Of a stretch of 64,000 nt of DNA, positions 40,101 through 48,961 are shown piece after piece. Position 1 is the stretch's first letter. Each line of letters opens with the position of its first letter. Source of the stretch: Mycolicibacterium moriokaense. GTDB lineage: Bacteria > Actinomycetota > Actinomycetes > Mycobacteriales > Mycobacteriaceae. Under the pieces are notes generated by a model. It saw only the letters and a list, made by a program, of their open reading frames with translations, was not told the origin of the DNA and did no database searches. The position numbers were made by a program, and so were the translations under genes. The DNA lies in assembly GCF_010726085.1 (NCBI RefSeq), contig NZ_AP022560.1, positions 5,642,001 to 5,706,000 on the forward strand, given 5' to 3'.

Positions 40101-40521
40101 CGAGCTGATCCGCACGCACAGCAACGCCGGCGACAACTCCGGCGGCGAGCAGGAGAAGCTGATGGCGTTCTGCCTCGCCGGTGCGCTGAGCTTCAACCTG
40201 GCCAGCCCCGACAGCGACGACAACACGCCGGTGTTCGCGCAGCTGATGCTCGACGAGGCGTTCTCCAAGTCCGACCCGCAGTTCGCGCAACAGGCGCTGT
40301 CGGCGTTCCGCAAGTTCGGCTTCCAGTTGGTGATCGTGGCGACGGTGCAGAACGCGACGACGATCCAGCCCTACATCGACAGCGTGGTGATGGTGTCGAA
40401 GACGGAGGCGACGGGTCGCAACGCCCGTCCGGTGGCGACGGTCGCGACCCGAACGATCTCCGAGTTCAGCTCGCTGCGGCAGGAGATGCGGAAGAGCGCG
40501 AAGGTGCCGGTCAGCGTCTGA
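37159..40521 (+). CDS. jetC: Wadjet JetC / MksB SMC-like ATPase
   Basis: JetC is the SMC-type ATPase of the complex (EptC in M. smegmatis). The 1120 residues hold Walker [10 protein letters not shown] at 36-44, long coiled coils (about 240-450 and 640-900) around a hinge region, signature motif [12 protein letters not shown] near 994, and Walker [11 protein letters not shown] near 1027. All ATPase motifs are intact. The start is TTG 37159 inside jetB. Downstream of the stop there is no jetD/mksG (TOPRIM nuclease); vapBC follows after 120 bp. Without JetD the complex could still load and extrude DNA, like the nuclease-free MksBEF complexes. Confidence 0.9.
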   Translation: MTTEQFHLSRLQVINWGVFDGYHSIPFSAGGALIAGASGSGKSSLLDAISLGFLPFNRRNFNASGDNTAAGSSAGRRTVDKYVRGAWGQRSDGGTSRVMYLRGEGTAWSAVAVTYTSDTGRTVTGLVLKWLTGESRNDSSSRFVLGDGDLDIEDVCNRWAAGRFDAKVFNDDWRFTTKVESQYLAQLYATIGIRASDAAQQLLGKAKSLKSVGGLEQFVREFMLDEPDSLARLPEALKQIDPLVEARELLAVAQKKRKILGDIEAIQQRYTSESSDLGIIDLVDAPMVRAFTDHVRLAQCPTQIETLDSTIAQLENEYEDVTRSLNLAKAEADSLNAQISGSSANIAPLQSQVTAAETEAEQVERRRAAYDDMLAAQDIESPDTADEFWNLREELLAEATELLAKVERNREASTDAEYAQKAARIARDDAAKELKRVEHVGSALPEFALAMRDHISAALKVAPSELPYIAELLDLKPDQTRWRTAVEKVLRGVGLRLLVPDQHWEKVLRFVNDTDMRGRLQLHHVRTKMLGAEPVAPEPNTLAGKLFAVDPKHPCAAEAVDLITHAGDHVCVDTPDVFARYRRAVTDTGLYKDSDRLAVKDDRRAVKQSEYLYQGDVTAKINALTLELAAAEETYQKARRVADDIAAQRQHWRDRAAACRAICEQFPQWSQIDTETADGHAERLREQYELLLADNPDLDALNARADECWSQIQKFMTRRGAIQTRRDTLDERRTRLLDLAERLSPPFVSEPLTELLQRYSASLPMSLELLDPEPYRDALFTAIKKEREQLRESRRRSYDELARILNTFDTSFPDAIPNDSEDFDERVHDYVALCKHIDERELPEAYERMMRLVTEQAPDAILTLHRVAEQEARRIAEQIDRVNNGLGAVEFNRGTRLTLRATPRNLAAVDELTEIVRSISRRIAEVGLGDKQAILDQYADILRLRNRLASTAPEDKAWTRDALDVRNRFMFDCAEWDVATDELIRTHSNAGDNSGGEQEKLMAFCLAGALSFNLASPDSDDNTPVFAQLMLDEAFSKSDPQFAQQALSAFRKFGFQLVIVATVQNATTIQPYIDSVVMVSKTEATGRNARPVATVATRTISEFSSLRQEMRKSAKVPVSV

Positions 40522-40615
40522 CCCCGGCCCCCTGGGAATCAAGCACGACCGCGTGTGCGCCGGTAGGGGCGCTCGCCGGGCCAACTGACACGGCCGCCTT
40601 GCCGCGTAGCACGCC

Positions 40616-40632
40616 GTAGCACATTTAGCTAC
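40616..40632 (+). promoter_or_regulatory. Candidate vapBC operator and leaderless promoter
   Basis: GTAGC-ACATTTA-GCTAC is an inverted repeat ten bases before vapB, with a further direct copy of GTAGCAC at 40606. TACACT (40630-40635) is a candidate -10 box that would start transcription at or very near ATG 40642. VapBC complexes commonly autoregulate through such palindromes. Confidence 0.5.
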
Positions 40633-40641
40633 ACTCGATGT

Positions 40642-40890
40642 ATGGCCCGGACCATTCCGCAGCGAGAGCTTCGCAACGAGAACGCCAAGCTCATGGATGC
40701 GGTGTCGGCAGGCGAGACCTTCGTGGTCACCCGCAACGGGGAACCAGTCGCAGAACTTCGTCCCGTGCAGTTAGTCCGGAAGACATTCATCAGCCGCGAC
40801 GACCTGGCACACATGGCCGGCGCGAGGGTCCGGATCGACCCTGACCGCTTTCGCCGGGACCTCGACGACGCCATCGACCAGGGTTTGTAG
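40642..40890 (+). CDS. vapB: Antitoxin, Phd/YefM type
   Basis: This 82-residue antitoxin has the Phd/YefM fold at its N-terminus (RTIPQRELRNENAKLMDAV, then TFVVTRNGEPVAEL) and a C-terminal toxin-wrapping tail. It binds the following toxin and probably the upstream palindrome. ATG 40642 is chosen over ATG 40638, which is in another frame. The stop TAG directly abuts the toxin start. Confidence 0.88.
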   Translation: MARTIPQRELRNENAKLMDAVSAGETFVVTRNGEPVAELRPVQLVRKTFISRDDLAHMAGARVRIDPDRFRRDLDDAIDQGL

Positions 40891-41286
40891 ATGGCCACCG
40901 GTCTGCTCGACACGTCGGTGGTTGTCGACTGGCACGACCCGTCAGTCGTCGAGAAGCTGCCGGACGAGATGGCGATCTCAGCCGCCACCGCCGCCGAACT
41001 GGCAGCCGGCACCCTCCTGGCCAGCACACCGGTCGAGGCCGCCAAGCGGCAGGCAAGGCTGCAGGAAGTCGAATCCCTGATGGAGCCAATCCCGTTCGAC
41101 AGCAGAACCGTTCGCAGCTACGGACTCGTTGTAGCAGCGATAGTCGGCCAACGACGTAAACCCCGCAGCCGCTTGGCTGATCTGCTCATTGCCGCGACCG
41201 CGCATGCCAACGGCTTGGACCTCTACACCCGCAACGCGGACGACTTCACCGGTCTCGAGGATCTCGTCCGGGTGGTCGCGGTGTGA
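40891..41286 (+). CDS. vapC: VapC toxin, PIN-domain ribonuclease
   Basis: A 131-residue PIN-domain protein. Acidic metal-binding residues are visible: Asp in GLLDTSVVVDW near 7, Glu in ATAAELAAG near 36, Asp in RLADLLIAATA near 96 and Asp in TRNADDFTGL near 114-115. VapC toxins cut specific tRNAs or rRNA when free of antitoxin. The start directly follows the vapB stop. Confidence 0.9.
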   Translation: MATGLLDTSVVVDWHDPSVVEKLPDEMAISAATAAELAAGTLLASTPVEAAKRQARLQEVESLMEPIPFDSRTVRSYGLVVAAIVGQRRKPRSRLADLLIAATAHANGLDLYTRNADDFTGLEDLVRVVAV

Positions 41287-41342
41287 CGTACCGGCAGGCA
41301 CACTCCCCGACGCCGTGTTCCCAAGGGAGTGCAACGATCGAC

Positions 41343-42260
41343 CTAGCAGGCGCGACGGAACGGATGTGCGCTCGCATAGTCGCCGGGCGTCGAGCCAAAC
41401 CGGCGGTGGAACGCCTTGATGAAATTCGACACGCTCACGTACCCGACTTGGCGCGCTGCTTCCGCGACAGTGCATCGGTCACCGTCGAGCAGCTGACGCG
41501 CGCGGACCAGCCGCGCCTCCTTCACGTACTGATGCGGCCCGCAACCGGTCGCCTCGCGAAACACCCGCGACAAGCTCGACGGGCTCAGACAAACCTGCGC
41601 CGCAAGCGCATCGACAGTCAACGGCTCAGCAATATGCATATCGATGTAGGCCATCACCACGCCGACGGGATGGGCTGTAGTCTGCTGTGCGGCAACCCGA
41701 ATCAATCGCCCGCCCTGTTCACCGCGTAACACGTGATACACCAACTCCCGCAACAACAGCGGTGCCAGCACGCGACGGTCACACTCGTCTCGCAGCGATT
41801 CCAGGAATCTCGCAGCGGTGCTCACTATGTCCGTACCGGCGATCGACGCGATGCGCTGACGTCCACGTGAATCATGCGCTGCAACGTGCATGCCACGGAC
41901 GCTCGTCGTCACCGAACGAACCAGCGCCGGGTCTATCGGCAAGACAAGACCCAGCACCGGGTCGTCCTGTGACGCCCCCAAAACCAGCCAATCGAGTCCT
42001 TGGTAAGGGGCTGCCACCAGATGGTTGACTCCGCCGACGAGCCGCTCTCCGCAGGCCTCAGCATGACCGGACTGCGCGGTGACGACGAGCGACACCGACA
42101 GGTTCTCAACCCACTGCGGCCGCGACGGCCGAGTAAACCGGTAGATCGTAAGACCGGGCCAGCGACCGGCGTGCACGCCTTCGCCCGGTGCGAGCGCTGC
42201 CAACTGGGCGAATAATCCTGCGCCACAATCAGTCACGCTGGTCGCACGACCACCACTCAT
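41343..42260 (-). CDS. AraC-family transcriptional regulator
   Basis: The 305-residue regulator has an N-terminal AraC_N-like sensor part and a C-terminal pair of helix-turn-helices: VDALAAQVCLSPSSLSRVFR, then VAEAARQVGYVSVSNFIKAF and HRRFGSTPGDYA. ATG 42260 overlaps the stop of the alpha/beta hydrolase gene (ATGA), so it is the third gene of an operon with the dehydrogenase and hydrolase and probably controls it. A longer frame to 42587 is the antisense of the hydrolase gene and is rejected. Confidence 0.88.
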   Translation of the reverse strand: MSGGRATSVTDCGAGLFAQLAALAPGEGVHAGRWPGLTIYRFTRPSRPQWVENLSVSLVVTAQSGHAEACGERLVGGVNHLVAAPYQGLDWLVLGASQDDPVLGLVLPIDPALVRSVTTSVRGMHVAAHDSRGRQRIASIAGTDIVSTAARFLESLRDECDRRVLAPLLLRELVYHVLRGEQGGRLIRVAAQQTTAHPVGVVMAYIDMHIAEPLTVDALAAQVCLSPSSLSRVFREATGCGPHQYVKEARLVRARQLLDGDRCTVAEAARQVGYVSVSNFIKAFHRRFGSTPGDYASAHPFRRAC

Positions 42261-43063
42261 ACCGCGATGCTCCCAGTGATCCCCTTGTCGCGCAGCCAGG
42301 TCAGTGCAACCCCGGCAACTTCCTGCCACCGCCGGTCGACGGTCAGGGAGTGTCCGGCGCCGTCGAACTCGTGAAACTCCGTGACTGCAGGTGATTTCGC
42401 ATACCGCTTGAATGCGGCCTTGGCGGTCACGAACGGCACGGTGTGGTCGGCTGTTCCACCGGTGATCAGCAACGGTCCTCGGTCCGCGTTGGCGACGTCC
42501 ACCTTCGCCGCGGAGTTCGGCACGAAGTTGGCGGTCCCCACTTCGAAAAGCGGCCTGCCCGGCGACGGGATCGACCATTGTTCCCACAAGGAATCCGACT
42601 CCGCCTCGGTCAGCGTGTTACCGAATCCGTAGCGCCACTGTGCGCGGGTGAGGCCCTTGGCTCGGCCACGGTTCAGCGGATTGCCCAACACCGGGAAAGC
42701 GGACCGCAGTTGCGCGAACGGCAACGCTCTCACGCCTTTCATCGGCGCCGGATCGATCGCCACCGCGGCTGCCACCTTGTTCTGCCCGAGCAGCTTTTGA
42801 GCGATCAAACCACCGAACGAATGCCCGACAGCCACCGGCAAGCTGGGGAACTGTTGGATCACCGCAGCGAAGTGCTCGGTGATTTGATCGAGGCTGAACC
42901 CGGCTTGGGCACCTGGGTTTTCACGGGATGCAGCCGTAGTTTCCGCTTCGCCCGGCCATCGCGGCGCGATCGCTCGGTAGCCGTTGGCCGCGAAGTGCTC
43001 GATCCACGGTTGCCACGACGTATACGACACCCAGAGTCCGTGAATGAAGACGATGTCTGACAT
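42257..43063 (-). CDS. Alpha/beta hydrolase
   Basis: A 268-residue alpha/beta hydrolase: oxyanion region FIHGLWVSYTSWQPW near 6-20, nucleophile elbow VGHSFGG (GxSxG) near 88, acid in GGTADHTVPF near 210, and His in FDGAGHSLTVDRRW near 243. ATG 43063 starts 26 bp after the dehydrogenase stop. Its substrate is unknown; the link to an alcohol dehydrogenase suggests a small ester, lactone or aldehyde-derived compound. Confidence 0.87.
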   Translation of the reverse strand: MSDIVFIHGLWVSYTSWQPWIEHFAANGYRAIAPRWPGEAETTAASRENPGAQAGFSLDQITEHFAAVIQQFPSLPVAVGHSFGGLIAQKLLGQNKVAAAVAIDPAPMKGVRALPFAQLRSAFPVLGNPLNRGRAKGLTRAQWRYGFGNTLTEAESDSLWEQWSIPSPGRPLFEVGTANFVPNSAAKVDVANADRGPLLITGGTADHTVPFVTAKAAFKRYAKSPAVTEFHEFDGAGHSLTVDRRWQEVAGVALTWLRDKGITGSIAV

Positions 43064-43089
43064 AGCGCTGCTCCCTATAATCCGCGGTC

Positions 43090-44160
43090 TCAGTCGAAGA
43101 CGATCACGGCGCGGCCGACGATGTCTCCTCGACCCAGCGCCTCCAGGTTCGTGTTGACGTCGTCGAGTTTGGTGGTGACCACGTTGTGTTTGATCAAGCC
43201 CTGACTGGCGAGGCCGAGAACCTCCGTGAGGTCGTTGTGATTGCCCCAGAACGATCCGAAGTAGGACTTCTCTCCGTTGACGAAGGGGAACAGCGGAAGT
43301 TCGATGCGCTGGCCCATCAAACCCACTTGTGAGAGCGCGCCTTCCACTGCCAGAACGGCCGCCGCCAACGCCAGCGATTCCGTCGAACCGGCGCAATCCA
43401 GAACCGCGTCGACGCTTCGCCGGCCGGTGAGCTCTTCGAGTTCGTCCTCGACATTCTCAACCGACTTGTCTCGTACGTTCACCGTGTGGTGCGCGCCGTT
43501 CTCGGTGGCCACCGCGAGCTTCTCGTCGCTTCTCCCGAACGCGACGACGGTCGCGCCGCCGCCGAGAAGTCGGGCATACTGCACGCCGTAACTGCCCAGG
43601 CCCCCAACGCCGTTGACGACCCCGGTGCGTCCGGCGCCGAGCTTCCCGGCGTCACGAAGCTTCTTCATACCCCGGTATGGTGTGACCCCGGCATCGGTCA
43701 GGGGTGCGAGGTTTTCCGGTCGCGCATCGGGTTGGTCGGCGACCGAGATCGCGTGGTCATACGGCGCCAGCATGTACTCGGCGTAACCACCGTCAGGCCC
43801 GAATCCGATGAGTTGCCCATTCCTGCAGAGCTGTTCGTTTCCTTCGTGGCACACGCGGCACGTGCCGTCGCCCCAGTTCGGGTTCACCACGACCAGATCG
43901 CCTTCCGACAGCCCCGCCGATTTCGGCACCTCGGAACCGATTGCGGCGATGGTGCCTGCCACTTCATGCCCCGGGATGAACGGCAACTCCACCGGCAGGC
44001 CGTCGCGGAAATAGCCGTCCAAGAGTTGATAGTCGCTGCGGCACATGCCTGCGGCCGCGACCTTGATCAGGACCTGATTGCGTCCCACTTCGGGGACGGG
44101 CACTTCGTCGATCTCGAGCGGTTCGTTGAAACGGTGGATTCGCGCCGCACGCATCTGCAT
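43090..44160 (-). CDS. Zinc-dependent alcohol dehydrogenase (MDR superfamily)
   Basis: A 356-residue medium-chain dehydrogenase: catalytic zinc ligands in AAGMCRSDYQ and IPGHEVAGT, a structural-zinc loop GTCRVCHEGNEQLC, and the Rossmann glycines VNGVGGLGSYGVQ near 180. The structural loop shows three Cys in this stretch rather than four, so structural zinc binding may be altered. It is the first gene of the dehydrogenase-hydrolase-AraC operon; the start is ATG 44160, with ATG 44154 possible. Confidence 0.88.
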   Translation of the reverse strand: MQMRAARIHRFNEPLEIDEVPVPEVGRNQVLIKVAAAGMCRSDYQLLDGYFRDGLPVELPFIPGHEVAGTIAAIGSEVPKSAGLSEGDLVVVNPNWGDGTCRVCHEGNEQLCRNGQLIGFGPDGGYAEYMLAPYDHAISVADQPDARPENLAPLTDAGVTPYRGMKKLRDAGKLGAGRTGVVNGVGGLGSYGVQYARLLGGGATVVAFGRSDEKLAVATENGAHHTVNVRDKSVENVEDELEELTGRRSVDAVLDCAGSTESLALAAAVLAVEGALSQVGLMGQRIELPLFPFVNGEKSYFGSFWGNHNDLTEVLGLASQGLIKHNVVTTKLDDVNTNLEALGRGDIVGRAVIVFD

Positions 44161-44291
44161 TGTCGTCCCCAGACGTGGTGGGTGGTTCGCCGAGCCGCTG
44201 CCTGTGCTGACCCGGCATCAACGTATCCCGACCCAGTTGACCAGCAGTTGATTCGCAGTGGATCGCTGCGCCCGCCGCTGGATGTCGCGCG

Positions 44292-47200
44292 TCAGCGAAG
44301 TTCGGCGAGGAACCGGTCGACGCGTTGGACGAAGAGTCCGGCTTCGTGGTCCACCGACCATGCCCGAGCCGCTTCGGCAGCCGATTGAACGGCGGCAAGG
44401 GTTTCGCCGCGTGCGTGGGAACCACGCGCACGCAGAAGCAGTATCAGGCCCTGCGGGTAGCGCTGACCGAAGGCATCGACGTAGAACTGCGCGCGATCCA
44501 GTGCCTCGTCAGCGGCCTCGACTGACCGGCTCGCCAGGAGCATTTCGCCGAGCAGCGCGTACCACGTCGCGACGCATGACCGCGGCGGGTCGAGCAGGTT
44601 CGCGGCAATCAACTGCTGGGCCTCCTCGATGGCGGCCGTCCAGGTGTCCGGATCGTCGCTCGACAGCGTGATAGCCCAGCAACGCGCCAGCCGCTGGTAG
44701 GTGCCCAGGAAGACGAATGAGAATCCGGGGTCTACGGCAATGCCCAGCTGCGCTGCGCGCAGAGCCCACGCGGTATCTCCGACGATCGCCGCGACCCTGC
44801 AGGCCATCGTTGCCCAAACCGTTGTGCGATAAGGGTTTTCGCCCGACAGACCTTCCAAGACCCCAAGCAGCTCGCGCGCAGCGTCGACCTCACCGTGAAG
44901 TGCGGTGACCTCGGCCAGCATCCCGACCATGAGCGACTGCAGATCGCCGGCAACTGGATCTTCGTCGCTACTCGCCAGACCATCGACCAACGTCTGCTTC
45001 GTCTGACTCAGATATCGCACGGCCTCACCGACATTGCCGACGTCCCACTGATGAATTCCCCAGGCCTGCAACCCATAGGTTCGCACCAGCGGGTCCGACG
45101 ATTCGTAGCCCTGCTCGAGCAGACGCCGCGCGACCGGTCCACTGCGGTCCAACTCGATGGCCTGTTGAAGGGCGGTCCAGCGGGAGAACAAGAAGCCGGC
45201 CGCCTCCGGTTTCCGGCCCAGACCGCGAGCCAAGTGCTCGGCTCGCTCGAACAGTTCCAAAGCGGCCATGCCGTACATCGACCGCATGCCGACCACCGCG
45301 GTCAGCTGGGACAGTGCCGACAACTCCAGTTCCGCCAGGCCGGCCTTCCGGGAGAGCAGGACCGCAGACCGGAGGTGCTCCTCGGCGGCTTCCAGCGCGG
45401 ACTTCGTTGCCGCACTGCTGCCGGCATTCATCAGTGCCCGAGCGGTCCGGGCCGATTCGGCCAGCGGCCCTGCGGACCACAGGTGATATGCGAGACGTTC
45501 GGCGACGGAGTCGTCGTCGGCCCCGGCGCGTTCGAGCGCATCGCCGATTCGCAAATGCAGGTGCGGCGCCTGCCCGTTGGGGATGATTCCGACGACCGAA
45601 TCGCGGATCAGATCGTGAGTGAAGGAGTAGGAGAACGGATCTCGGGGTGTCTGCTCGAGGAAGCCGAAGGCCTCCAATGAGTCGAGCTTGTCGAGGCAGG
45701 TCTGAACGGTGAGCCCAGCGGCTTCGGCGAGCAGATCGAGGGTGACGGTCCTGCCGATGAGTGCCGCGACATGCAGAAGGCCCGTGCAGACCTCGTCGAG
45801 GTGCGTCAACCGGTCCTTCACGACGTCCCGAAGCGAGGCCGGCACCTTCGCCGCAGCGGCGCTGTCCGCGGTGAGCGCGTCATCGTCGGCGAGGTAACGG
45901 GACAACTCACGAACGAAGAACGGGTTACCGCCGGTGCGCGCGTGCAGGCCTCGAGCCAGGTCCGCAGGCGGATCCTGGCCGGTTTCGAAACGGACGAGTT
46001 CCGCGACCTCGGCCACGTTCAGAGAGGCCAGGCGGATCCGCCGATGGCCCGGCACCCTACCTGTGGCGGCCAACATGCGCGCCAGTTCCTGGGTGGGAGT
46101 GGGAGCGCGATCGCGCATCGCCCCGATGATGGCTATGCCAGCTGGGAGTCGTCCCGCGAGGTGCGCGAACAGCTGCAGCGACGCAGAGTCGGCCCATTGC
46201 AGATCGTCGAGCACGATCACCGAAGGCCGTGCAGCAGACACGTTCTCGAGGAAGGCGACGACTCCCTCGAAGAGGCGGAACTGGGTGCCGCTGTCGGGAA
46301 ACAGGGGCCCAGAAAGGACGCCGTCGCGTGGCTCGACGAGTCGACCGATCTCGCTGTTGACCCATTCGTCCCGGGCGGCGACGGGCAGCACATCGATGAG
46401 CGCGCGCACCACCTGAACCCAGGGCCACATCGACGGCATCCCCTCGCGTTCGAGGGAGCGGCCCCACACGACGAGGACGTCGCGACGAACGGAATCGGTG
46501 GCGATCTCCTGCAGAACGCGGGTCTTGCCGACCCCCGGCTCACCCTCGACGATCACCGACCCGGCACGGCCCGCGAGTGCGCCATCGACGACCTGCTCGA
46601 GCATCTTGATTTCTTCGGCCCTGCCGACCAACGGACTTGCGTACAGGATGGCTACGTCTGCGCGATCCGGATCATGCGATCGCCTGCTCTCAACAACGTT
46701 GTGCTGCAACACATCCTGGTGCGCCTTCTCGAGGGCTTCACCGGGGTCGAGCCCGAGGTCCTCGGCGAGACGGCCGCGCACCGCCTGGTACACCGACAAG
46801 GCTTCGACCTGGCGTCCGGCAGCGCCGAGAACTGTGATGAGCCCCGCCTGCACCCGCTCATGCAAGGGGGCCATTGCCGCGGCAAGTCGAACGGACGCGA
46901 GCACTCGCTCGGGATGGCGTGTTGCGACCGCAAGATCGACAGCCGCCGCGCAGGCGTCGAAGAATTCGTCGTTCAATCCGGCGAAGATCGCCGAAGCGGT
47001 GGGTCCGTGCGCAAATCCGTCGCCAGCCGGCCCGTTCCACAGCTCCAGCGCACGCGCGTAGTGATCCAGCGCCGCATCGAGCCGATCATCCGCCATCGCG
47101 GTCCGCGCGTCGCCGACATTATTCCGAAAGCGCAGCAGATCAAGCTCATTCGGATGCACCGTGAACAGGTACCCGTCGCCCCGCCGCGACAGGTACGAGC

Positions 47201-47546
47201 CGGCCCCTCGCGCCGGTAGTGCGGGCTCAAGCACCCGCCGGAGGGCACCGATGTACTTGTGGAGGACATTGACCGCACTTGTCGGCGGGTCCCGACCCCA
47301 GATCGCGTCGATCAGCTCAGCGGTGCTCGTCGGGTGTCCCACCCTCGCCAGCAGAACAGCAAGCACGTGCCCCTGCTGCTGCGGACCCGCATCCACCTCG
47401 GCGCCGTCACGCCAAATCCGCAACGGACCGAGGACATGAAGACTCAACGCGCCAGGCGAGTCCGAAAGCTCGCTGTCGGGCGCACCGACGGAACCGTTCG
47501 GCACAGTCACGTCTGTCGCTTCCGGATCGATCCGATAAGTGGCCAC
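44292..47546 (-). CDS. SARP-type regulator with BTAD and AAA ATPase domains
   Basis: The 1084-residue protein has an OmpR-type winged helix (about 33-115), a BTAD helical domain (about 120-270), then an ATPase (Walker A EGEPGVGKTR near 334-343, Walker B VIVLDDLQWADS near 445) and a TPR-rich C-terminal half. This is the layout of large SARP/AfsR-like regulators; mycobacterial relatives include EmbR-like and Rv0890/Rv1358-type ATPase regulators. No LuxR-type HTH is seen at the C-terminus. The start is GTG 47546. It lies upstream of and parallel to the dehydrogenase operon, 131 bp away, and may control it. Confidence 0.88.
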   Translation of the reverse strand: MATYRIDPEATDVTVPNGSVGAPDSELSDSPGALSLHVLGPLRIWRDGAEVDAGPQQQGHVLAVLLARVGHPTSTAELIDAIWGRDPPTSAVNVLHKYIGALRRVLEPALPARGAGSYLSRRGDGYLFTVHPNELDLLRFRNNVGDARTAMADDRLDAALDHYARALELWNGPAGDGFAHGPTASAIFAGLNDEFFDACAAAVDLAVATRHPERVLASVRLAAAMAPLHERVQAGLITVLGAAGRQVEALSVYQAVRGRLAEDLGLDPGEALEKAHQDVLQHNVVESRRSHDPDRADVAILYASPLVGRAEEIKMLEQVVDGALAGRAGSVIVEGEPGVGKTRVLQEIATDSVRRDVLVVWGRSLEREGMPSMWPWVQVVRALIDVLPVAARDEWVNSEIGRLVEPRDGVLSGPLFPDSGTQFRLFEGVVAFLENVSAARPSVIVLDDLQWADSASLQLFAHLAGRLPAGIAIIGAMRDRAPTPTQELARMLAATGRVPGHRRIRLASLNVAEVAELVRFETGQDPPADLARGLHARTGGNPFFVRELSRYLADDDALTADSAAAAKVPASLRDVVKDRLTHLDEVCTGLLHVAALIGRTVTLDLLAEAAGLTVQTCLDKLDSLEAFGFLEQTPRDPFSYSFTHDLIRDSVVGIIPNGQAPHLHLRIGDALERAGADDDSVAERLAYHLWSAGPLAESARTARALMNAGSSAATKSALEAAEEHLRSAVLLSRKAGLAELELSALSQLTAVVGMRSMYGMAALELFERAEHLARGLGRKPEAAGFLFSRWTALQQAIELDRSGPVARRLLEQGYESSDPLVRTYGLQAWGIHQWDVGNVGEAVRYLSQTKQTLVDGLASSDEDPVAGDLQSLMVGMLAEVTALHGEVDAARELLGVLEGLSGENPYRTTVWATMACRVAAIVGDTAWALRAAQLGIAVDPGFSFVFLGTYQRLARCWAITLSSDDPDTWTAAIEEAQQLIAANLLDPPRSCVATWYALLGEMLLASRSVEAADEALDRAQFYVDAFGQRYPQGLILLLRARGSHARGETLAAVQSAAEAARAWSVDHEAGLFVQRVDRFLAELR

Positions 47547-47804
47547 TGTGACCGGCCGTACCGACTCGGATCGACGCCGGCCCGTATCGACCGGCCACCC
47601 TGGCCTGCCCAGTTACCCGATGAGCTTACTGTCCGGGCACCGTCGGCCGCAGGACGAACGACATCGTCACCCAGCACTCCGATAGCCCATTCGTGCCCGG
47701 TGATTGCCCGTTCCGCGCGGATCGCAGCTAGAGCTAAGCCGCGTTCCGCTCGCACGTGCTGTGCTGCGTCCAACGGTCGGATGTCTTAGGTCAAGGAGAA
47801 GGTC

Positions 47805-48482
47805 ATGGGTGTCCCATATGTGCTGTTCGTCGCAACCAACGCCGCATTCATCGGACCGCACAATCGTCCGACGGGCTTCTTCTTTCCCGAGATCGCCCAT
47901 CCATTCGAGACCCTCGATCGCGCAGGCATCGCCGTCGAGTTCGCCTCTCTGAAGGGCGGCAAACCGCCGGAGGATGGATTCGACGGTGACGACGAGAGCC
48001 AGACCGATTTCCTCGACAACAAGGCCTATCGGCGGTTATCGCGTAGCCGCAAGCTGTCGGAGGTGGACGTGGTGGACTACGACGCGGTGTTCTTTCCGGG
48101 CGGCCTCGGACCGATGGTCGACATCACCCGTAACCCCGAGGTGCAGTCCACCGTCATTCGCGCTTGGGACGCCGGCCTGATCGTTTCGGCAGTGTGCCAC
48201 GGTCCATCGGCATTTCTGGGCGTCACCCTCGACGACGGCACGCCGCTGGTACGTGGCCGCAAGCTGACCGGCTTCTCCACTGCTGAGGAAGATGGTTATG
48301 CCGACCAAGACGTGCCGTTCGACCTCGAAGCCGCATTGCGAGAGGAAGGCGCCCTCTACGAAGCCACTGAACCGTGGCATCCGAAACTCGTTGTCGATGG
48401 TCGTCTGATCACCGGTCAGAACCCGCAATCTGGGACGCTCGTCGGCGAGGCTCTGGTCGAGGCGTTGAAGCAGATTCCATGA
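47805..48482 (+). CDS. DJ-1/PfpI family protein (class I glutamine amidotransferase-like)
   Basis: The 225-residue protein has the nucleophile elbow SAVCHGPSAFLG near 127 and an upstream FFPGGLGPM that carries the oxyanion glycines, which are typical of Hsp31/YajL-type DJ-1 proteins (glyoxalase III, deglycase or chaperone roles claimed in the family). AAGGAGAAGG lies just before ATG 47805. It overlaps the next gene by ATGA. Confidence 0.87.
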   Translation: MGVPYVLFVATNAAFIGPHNRPTGFFFPEIAHPFETLDRAGIAVEFASLKGGKPPEDGFDGDDESQTDFLDNKAYRRLSRSRKLSEVDVVDYDAVFFPGGLGPMVDITRNPEVQSTVIRAWDAGLIVSAVCHGPSAFLGVTLDDGTPLVRGRKLTGFSTAEEDGYADQDVPFDLEAALREEGALYEATEPWHPKLVVDGRLITGQNPQSGTLVGEALVEALKQIP

Positions 48483-48778
48483 CACCGGTGAAATCGGTTG
48501 TAGTGGTGGCCCATTGGCGGCCCACCGAAGAATCGATCGGCACCATCCGCGGCCTACTGGGCGAATTGCAGCGCAAATCCCTGGCCGAACCGGGATGTGA
48601 AGGTTACGAGATCCTCCAAGCCGATGACGATCCGACCGGCATCGTGCTGATCGAACGCTATCGCGACGAGGAGTCGCTTGCGGCGCATAAGAATTCGGAC
48701 CATTACCAACAGATTGTCGTCGCGAAGATCGGTCCGCTGCTGGCCGAGAGACGCGTGCAGATTCTGCGCCCCGTGTAG
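48479..48778 (+). CDS. Antibiotic biosynthesis monooxygenase-like protein
   Basis: A 99-residue ABM-fold protein: VVVAHWRPTEES, then EPGCEGYEILQ and IVLIERYRDEESLAAHKNS, the usual strands and helix with the conserved H-K-x-S segment. It is translationally coupled to the DJ-1 gene (ATGA overlap), which suggests a shared role in dealing with reactive small molecules. The substrate is unknown. Confidence 0.83.
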   Translation: MTPVKSVVVVAHWRPTEESIGTIRGLLGELQRKSLAEPGCEGYEILQADDDPTGIVLIERYRDEESLAAHKNSDHYQQIVVAKIGPLLAERRVQILRPV

Positions 48779-48811
48779 TACGAACGCCGCGCAGCGGGTA
48801 GTCCGTTTCCC

Positions 48812-48961
48812 ATGAACGCACGCAGCATGGCAGACGATTCGTCCGAGCAAGTGCCCGGCCAGCAGACCGGCGAAAGCTCGGTCAGCGACCGCGAGCACAT
48901 CCGCGGGGAGGACCGCGGGAGCGATGAGCAGGGGATGGGCAGGGACGCGTCCTCGCGCTGA
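48812..48961 (+). CDS. Small hydrophilic protein, 49 residues, unknown
   Basis: A short frame from ATG 48812 to TGA 48961, rich in Asp, Glu, Ser and Arg (DDSSEQVPGQQTGESSVSD). It starts 33 bp after the ABM-like gene. It may be a real disordered small protein or chance; there is no homology I can name. Confidence 0.35.
   Translation: MNARSMADDSSEQVPGQQTGESSVSDREHIRGEDRGSDEQGMGRDASSR

Noticed and set aside
39445..40584. Minus-strand frame of 379 residues
   Set aside because: Antisense to the 3' end of jetC, which carries the ABC signature and Walker B motifs.
42257..43396. Extended hydrolase start at 43396
   Set aside because: The extra 111 residues overlap the alcohol dehydrogenase gene antiparallel in frame content and lack domain character; ATG 43063 begins the hydrolase fold.
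45771..47219. Plus-strand frame of 482 residues
   Set aside because: Antisense to the SARP/AAA regulator; no domain character.
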